A stretch of DNA of 64,000 nucleotides from positions 336,210 to 400,209 of the forward strand of contig MNCI01023267.1 of NCBI GenBank assembly GCA_015680685.1. The letters run 5' to 3'. The translations under genes were made by a program, and so were the position numbers. Of this stretch, positions 59,457 to 64,000 are shown in pieces (within the stretch, counting starts at the first letter, position 1; every line of letters begins with the position of its first letter). This stretch comes from Gnetum montanum (Eukaryota > Streptophyta > Gnetopsida > Gnetales > Gnetaceae). The notes under the pieces were generated by a model. It made no database searches and was not told the origin of the DNA. It was given only the letters and a program-made list of their open reading frames with translations.

Positions 59457-59715
59457 TGAATGATAACATACGCAATGATACGCATTGCCGCGTAACGAGC
59501 GTAAAGACAAATGACTCATGCGCCACGAGAAAAGAAAGCGTCAAACTATTGTGTTTCTCTAGACTTTGCCTTTGACTATTTTGGAGCTTATTACACTCAT
59601 TACGCTGCCATGCGTAATAGAGCATAAACTTGTCCTGGCACCAAGCTGGAGCGCGTTCTCGCTTGAATTGCGAATCTTTGCCTGAGGCCGACCCGTAATT
59701 TTTCACGGTGTTTCA

Positions 59716-60168
59716 TGTGGTTCAAAGTCTAAACAAACGGCATTGTTGCAGATGTTATGGTCTTCTGCATATGTACACAAGCGGGTTCATCTTTTGGTAT
59801 CCTTGAACACAATGGATCTTGCAAGGAAAACGTACAAGTTGGCCAGGGTGGTTTTATTTTGTGCGAGCATTGGATTTGCAGCACAGGCATAAACAGGTAT
59901 AATCAATATAGGAGCTCTGATGGAGAGGGATACAACAATAGTGGGTGCAACAGCCACTACAGTGGCCCAGATGGTAGTCTGAGGACATCAATAACTGCTC
60001 GTCTATGCTCAATTCTACAACTTTGTATCTGAAAGTGGTGGACGGGCAACAGAATGTAGTGGCAGGAGCGTTGTTTTCCATGGCAGATTTTATAAAAAAC
60101 AAGACGGTGGCCATCATGGGGCTGCAGAGGTCGGCCATGGCAGAAATAATAGCCATAGTTGCAGGAGC
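59716..60168 (+). pseudogene. GLR pseudogene, 5' end of first coding exon
   Basis: It matches 62535-62965 of the intact gene from the leader through about 118 codons. The ATG is at 59812. The signal peptide is conserved, but its codon 27 is TAA (just after Ala-Gln-Ala), further stops and a frameshift follow in the amino-terminal domain, and homology ends near 60168 at a retroelement gag fragment. It is a truncated duplicate with no coding capacity. Confidence 0.85.
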
Positions 60169-61290
60169 AAGCAACCAAAGAAGAGGTGGAACAAGACCCA
60201 ACACAAGGAGGGCTTCTAGGCCTCAGTCTTTCAATAGGCAAAGAAGAGACAACCAAAGGGCTCATGGAAAAAGAGTATGCAATAAGGGCTCTCTTAGTTT
60301 TTCATCTTCTTTATCATCCTTATTGTCAAACTCTCACAAGGTTGAGTGTTGATAGGAAGGAAGAGCCACAAGTAGATGACAAGATAGATAATTTAATGTA
60401 GATGACAAAAGAAACTACGAAAAATAATATTGTAGAAACAGAAATGAAAGTACAAATGGTGATCAAGACAAAGATCACGAATACAGAAATGGTAGAAGGC
60501 ATGATAGAGAACACTCAACGGTACATTGTCATGACATAAACTATGATTATGATGAACAAAATGATAATGAAGAATCCTTATTGGCTATGAATATGATAAA
60601 CATGAAAGAGGATGTTAAAATAAGAACTAGGCATCAAAGGAAGAAAAACATTAAGTAGTATGACATGAATAATATTTTAAAATTTAAGGGAAGCTACCAT
60701 GTAGTTTTGTAGAATCATCCTCAAGCCTTGCATGATGACCATGGCTTGCAAAATATTACAAATGAATGCTAAAAGCTCAAGATATTGCCAAGAACACTTA
60801 TTAAAGATGTTGAGAGATAGTACAAATCCTTAGAACTAGATTCTATTCACAAATGGGATACTATGTTGAAGTTATTCAATGACAAGTACTAGACATATTT
60901 AAAGGTGCCTAATTTAAGGAAGCAAATCCAAGGATGGAGACAAGAGAATCATAAATCCATTGATGCAGCTTTGGGTACATACTATTCACTTCTACATAGG
61001 TGCCAAGGTCATGGCTTCTCTTAACAAGAATAACTTAGGCATATCATAGACAGTTATGAAACAAAATAATAGAGACTCTTGGGGTTTATGGTTAAGGGAA
61101 ATTAGAAGAGATACAAGCCCATTACATGCAAAGACTTATTAATCAAGTCACCAATGAGAAAAAAGAACTTAAAAAAATAAAAAAGGAAAACTGCAAAGGA
61201 GTACACCACAAACCAATAAAAATGTTCATACCTATGAAATGAGGGAAGATGAAAACCCAATAAAGAAGGTAATTCAAAAGAACGGATCTC
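60169..61290 (+). pseudogene. gag fragment of the C/D/E retroelement family
   Basis: It aligns with gag of D and C from the basic linker (Arg-Arg-Gly-Gly...) through the core (Leu-Lys...Leu-Pro-Arg-Thr-Leu near 60775, Leu-Arg-Lys-Gln-Ile-Gln-Gly-Trp near 60920) to the Glu-Asp-Glu-Asn-Pro block near 61255. No LTRs. It replaces the rest of the GLR pseudogene. Confidence 0.7.
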
Positions 61291-61660
61291 GAAATTTTCT
61301 TGTATACGCTGCAAAGTTACTGGAATAATTGAACCTTTTTCAAATAACCGGCTGGTCCGTCAATATTTTGACCTTGACCTCCTTATACTTGATTAACTTT
61401 GTCCGACGTAACAAACTCCGCGCCTCGATTTTGACCACCGTCTAAGCCATCCCTTGTGTTGAATTCAATTTGCCAGCCCTCTGTAAGTTTCTCCCTTCAA
61501 CCTTCTGGTCAATAATCCGCGTTCTCTGCCGAGCAATGATTTTGACTCGATTGAGTTACTTTGCCACACCTTTAGAAACTGCCATTAATTGTTAATTTTA
61601 ATTAAATTTTTTATAAAAATATAATCGTTAATTTTAATTAAATTTTTTATAAAAATAAAA
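61291..61660. other. Intergenic sequence with an AT-rich tandem pair
   Basis: No gene. A ~36-bp AT-rich unit (61591-61626) is repeated at 61627-61660. The sequence before it (61300-61580) keeps CpGs and looks like ordinary unique DNA upstream of the GLR. Confidence 0.6.
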
Positions 61661-62601
61661 AGTCAAATTAGAAAAATTATTTAGAAAATGAACAGCTGTA
61701 AATTTAATGTAAAACTAATAGGCAAGCATAAAACACTGTCTACGCATACATGTTTTCCAAAAGAAATTTCAATTCCCGATCATTCCTTTGTTAAAGAAAT
61801 TTAAAAGTATACGTAAAGAGTTTAGAAAAGGCAGATAAAATACATGTAAACACAAAACTTTTGTTAGAGTGAATAATTTCACAGCATTCCAATTTCATAT
61901 TCCACATTTACAATTTTCAATGTTAAAAAATTCTAGCGTATCTTGCATGTTTGGCCCTTCAATTTATCTTCATTTTTGATGCTATCTGTTTGTCTCACGT
62001 TCAACATCATTTTGCAGTTCTTTGGCTATGGATGGTAAGTTGTTTTCCGAGTCGAACGACTTCCAAATTTTCAGGTCATTTGTTTAAACCGACGTCGAGT
62101 TTTTTACAACTTTTTAATCGTACGCGCCAAATACACGAAAAAGCGTATTGCAAATTTTCAATAAAATGGAAACATGTGTTTGTTCCAGGATGCTGGGAAA
62201 CAGTCCAAACCTGTACTCATAGTCAATATGGCTCCACGACCTGGACTCTGAAATAACGACCAGTTCAGCGAAATTAAAATAAAGACCTCATCTACCTACT
62301 CCGTTCACCCTTTTTGAATGACTTGATCGATCGAGCTCGCAAGACTTTACTATTTGGTGCTCGGACTCGAGTTCTGCAGTCGAGTCAACTTGAATGTCAA
62401 CAAAACATGTTCTGCTGTTCAAAGTCTAAACAAATAGCGTTTCTGTCCTCATTTCTGAGACTAAACTCCATCTAACCCTGGTGGACTACCTGAGAGAATG
62501 AGTCTTCCCTTCAAGCAACAAGTGATAAAGCTAAGATGCAGATGTTATGGCCTTCTGCATATATGCACATGCCAGTTCATATTTGAGTATTCTTGAACGC
62601 T
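61661..62601 (+). promoter_or_regulatory. GLR promoter and leader, right copy
   Basis: The alignment with the left copy places the core promoter near 61815-61835. The TATAAAA of the left copy is tttagaaaag here, and the nearest alternative is 'agataaaatac' (about 61832). A consensus 5' splice site GGTAAGT lies at 62034-62040 and an acceptor-like gcag ends at 62541, so the leader may contain a ~500-bp intron; the left copy has GCTAAGT at the donor. The CDS starts 60 bp after the acceptor. Confidence 0.4.
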
Positions 62602-64000
62602 ATGGATTTTGCAAGGAAATTGTACAAGTTGGCCATGGTGGTATTATTTTGCGCAAGCACTGGATTTGCAGCGCAGGCACAAACAAATATAATCAACATA
62701 GGAGCTCTGGTGGATAAGGATGCAGCAATAAGCGGTGCAATAGCCAATACAATGGCGCAAATGGCAGTGGAGGACATCAACAACTCCTCCGATATTTTAA
62801 ATTCTACGACTCTGTATATCGAAGTGCTGGACGGGAAACACAACGCAGTAGCAGGAGCATTTGCCGTGGCGGATCTCATAAAAAACAACACGGTGGCCAT
62901 CGTCGGGCCGCAGTCGTCCGCCGCGGCAGAAGTAATAGCCACAATTGCAGGAGCAGCGCACGTGCCTGTGGTCACATTCGCTGTCTCAAATCCGACGGTG
63001 AACCTGCATCGCTTTCCCTATTTTATGCGCTTATCTCAAAGCGACACAGTGCAAATGAGGGCCGTAGCAGACATTGTGAAGAATTTCAGGTGGAAACAGG
63101 TTGTGGTGCTCTACCTCGACGACGAGCTTGGCACCGGCGGTCTCCCGGTTCTTACCGATGCTCTCAGAGACGCTGGCTGCAAAATCGTAGACAGGGTTCC
63201 ATTCTCTCCGCAGATGAATTCTACTTCTCTGCAAGCGGCTCTGAAGCAACTGCGCTCTCTGCAGACGCGCGTTTTTATCGTTATCATGCGTCCGGACCAG
63301 GGAATTCTGCTCTTGTTGGAGGCTAAGAAATTGGGGCTCATGAATAGTGAGCAAGCTTGGATCTTCACCGAGTCTTTCGTAGGAGGATTCGAGTCTCTGA
63401 ACCCCAGCATTTTGGATTCCTTTACGGGCGTGTTGGGCATCCGGACGTCGCTTCGTCGGACCCCGGCCTTAAAGAAGTTCTATGAAAGATGGCGGAGCCG
63501 ATTTCAGTCTCAGATTCCTACGACGGTGCAGAATCCGCTGGGTACGAGAGCCATAGCACTGTACGAAGCCGTGTGGGCCGTGGCTTATGCCATCGATGCT
63601 CTTGTCCAAGAACAAAAGGAGGGTACCTTCTCCCTCAATTTCAGCGAACCCATCTCTGATGTTGACATCACAAGCCGGATCTTCGGTATAAAACGATTCG
63701 CGCAAGGTGAGCTTCTCAAACAAAAAATACTATCAGTGAATTTTACAGGGCTCGGGACCTTTGTGAGCTTTAATGGCGACGGTGAGCCTTCTGATTGTAA
63801 ATACGAGATCATCAACATTGTGAGGGAGAAGGGCAGGACTTACAAAGTGGTGGGTTCCTGGACATTAACCAACGGTTTGCAGATCAATTCTAGCATGATT
63901 GTTTGGCCTGGTGGATCCAAGGGTCAAGTGCCGAGAGGGTTCAAAATCCCTTTGGAAGGTAAAAAGCTAAGAATTGCAGTTCCGTATCAACAAGGATTTG
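62602..64000 (+). CDS. GLR: Glutamate receptor-like channel, N-terminal part (runs off window)
   Basis: The frame is open from the ATG at 62602 to the window edge, 466 codons, with no stop or shift. Residues 1-26 form a signal peptide (basic start, hydrophobic core, Gly-Phe-Ala-Ala-Gln-Ala). Residues 30-400 are the amino-terminal, periplasmic-binding-like domain. It opens Ile-Asn-Ile-Gly-Ala-Leu and includes Val-Ala-Ile-Val-Gly-Pro-Gln-Ser-Ser (about 98-106), Arg-Leu-Ser-Gln-Ser-Asp (about 145) and Trp-Lys-Gln-Val-Val-Val-Leu-Tyr (about 164-171), as in plant GLRs. Near 455 comes Lys-Leu-Arg-Ile-Ala-Val-Pro, the first strand of the ligand-binding S1 lobe. The pore, S2 and tail would lie beyond the window. 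Plant GLRs are cation channels opened by amino acids and used in Ca2+ and wound signalling. The start is fixed by the signal peptide and by conservation of the ATG in the pseudogene copy. GC content is higher than in the neighbouring repeats. Confidence 0.95.
   Translation, partial: MDFARKLYKLAMVVLFCASTGFAAQAQTNIINIGALVDKDAAISGAIANTMAQMAVEDINNSSDILNSTTLYIEVLDGKHNAVAGAFAVADLIKNNTVAIVGPQSSAAAEVIATIAGAAHVPVVTFAVSNPTVNLHRFPYFMRLSQSDTVQMRAVADIVKNFRWKQVVVLYLDDELGTGGLPVLTDALRDAGCKIVDRVPFSPQMNSTSLQAALKQLRSLQTRVFIVIMRPDQGILLLLEAKKLGLMNSEQAWIFTESFVGGFESLNPSILDSFTGVLGIRTSLRRTPALKKFYERWRSRFQSQIPTTVQNPLGTRAIALYEAVWAVAYAIDALVQEQKEGTFSLNFSEPISDVDITSRIFGIKRFAQGELLKQKILSVNFTGLGTFVSFNGDGEPSDCKYEIINIVREKGRTYKVVGSWTLTNGLQINSSMIVWPGGSKGQVPRGFKIPLEGKKLRIAVPYQQGF

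Larger units (their letters stand above)
58222..59715 (+). mobile_element. LTR-like insertion G (probable solo LTR) in GLR pseudogene leader
   Basis: 1494 bp opening TGTAACGAC and closing GTGTTTCA, with near-duplicate flanks tatgg (58217-58221) and tgtgg (59716-59720). On both sides the GLR leader homology is continuous. It has one TATA-like box (TATTTATAG, 58954-58962) and no coding frame. The sequence is CpG-rich and undecayed, so it is younger than the rest of the nest. It is unrelated to the TGATGA LTR family. It contains a 43-bp duplication around an N and an array of hairpin units. Confidence 0.65.

Noticed and set aside
62577-63818. Minus-strand and alternative-frame ORFs under the GLR
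   Set aside because: They are shadows of the GLR exon, which is open in frame from 62602 to the window edge and has clear domain motifs.

Overview
The window reads as nuclear DNA of a land plant with a large, repeat-choked genome. It is AT-rich and holds one plant glutamate receptor-like (GLR) gene, Athila/Tat-like Ty3/gypsy elements with a tRNA-Asp-type primer site, a Copia-like LTR and an endogenous caulimovirid. The age of the nest and the pararetrovirus relics would suit a gymnosperm, but that is an inference; no species is identified. Only one gene looks functional: the GLR at the right edge (62602 to beyond 64000). Nearly everything else is decayed mobile DNA.

Layout. 1-832: fragment of a retroelement ORF2. 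833-9100: endogenous caulimovirid sequence in head-to-tail order. First come protease, RT and RNase H, split by a 776-bp solo LTR with a perfect 5-bp target duplication. Then a viral promoter, polyA signal and Met-tRNA primer site, then the movement-protein region, then a probable coat region. A 1.39-kb element with long inverted repeats splits the second part and is flanked by a ~136-bp direct duplication. 9440-10170: GC/CpG-rich island without a recognisable gene. 10171-11494: LINE relic on the minus strand.

11495-57223: a nest of LTR retrotransposons. The outer shell is probably a minus-strand Copia-like element (K) with a tRNA-Met primer site. Inside it lie element A (minus, 11955-21147), element E (plus, 22148-53265, target duplication agcat) and a rearranged fragment (54040-55652). 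Inside E lie D (26897-35311, duplication ggtag, in E's RT) and C (39609-49494, duplication ctcac, between E's pol and ORF2). Three of these insertions were resolved to the base from TG...CA ends and matching target duplications.

A, C, D, E, the solo LTR and the fragments belong to one family, with LTRs opening TGATGA and closing TCATCA, but they differ in modules. C has gag-pol. D has gag and a pol missing RNase H and most of integrase. E has gag-pol plus a long coiled-coil ORF2. A has gag plus ORF2 and no pol. A purine tract resembling the 3' polypurine tract recurs inside each element at the pol/spacer boundary. The ORF2 family and these internal tracts are the most unusual content.

57450-64000: a tandem GLR duplication. 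The left copy is a pseudogene broken by a young CpG-rich LTR-like insertion (58222-59715) and truncated by a retroelement gag fragment. The insertion contains an array of ~49-bp hairpin units and a suspicious N flanked by 43-bp direct repeats. The right copy has an intact frame covering signal peptide, amino-terminal domain and the start of the ligand-binding domain, and runs off the window.
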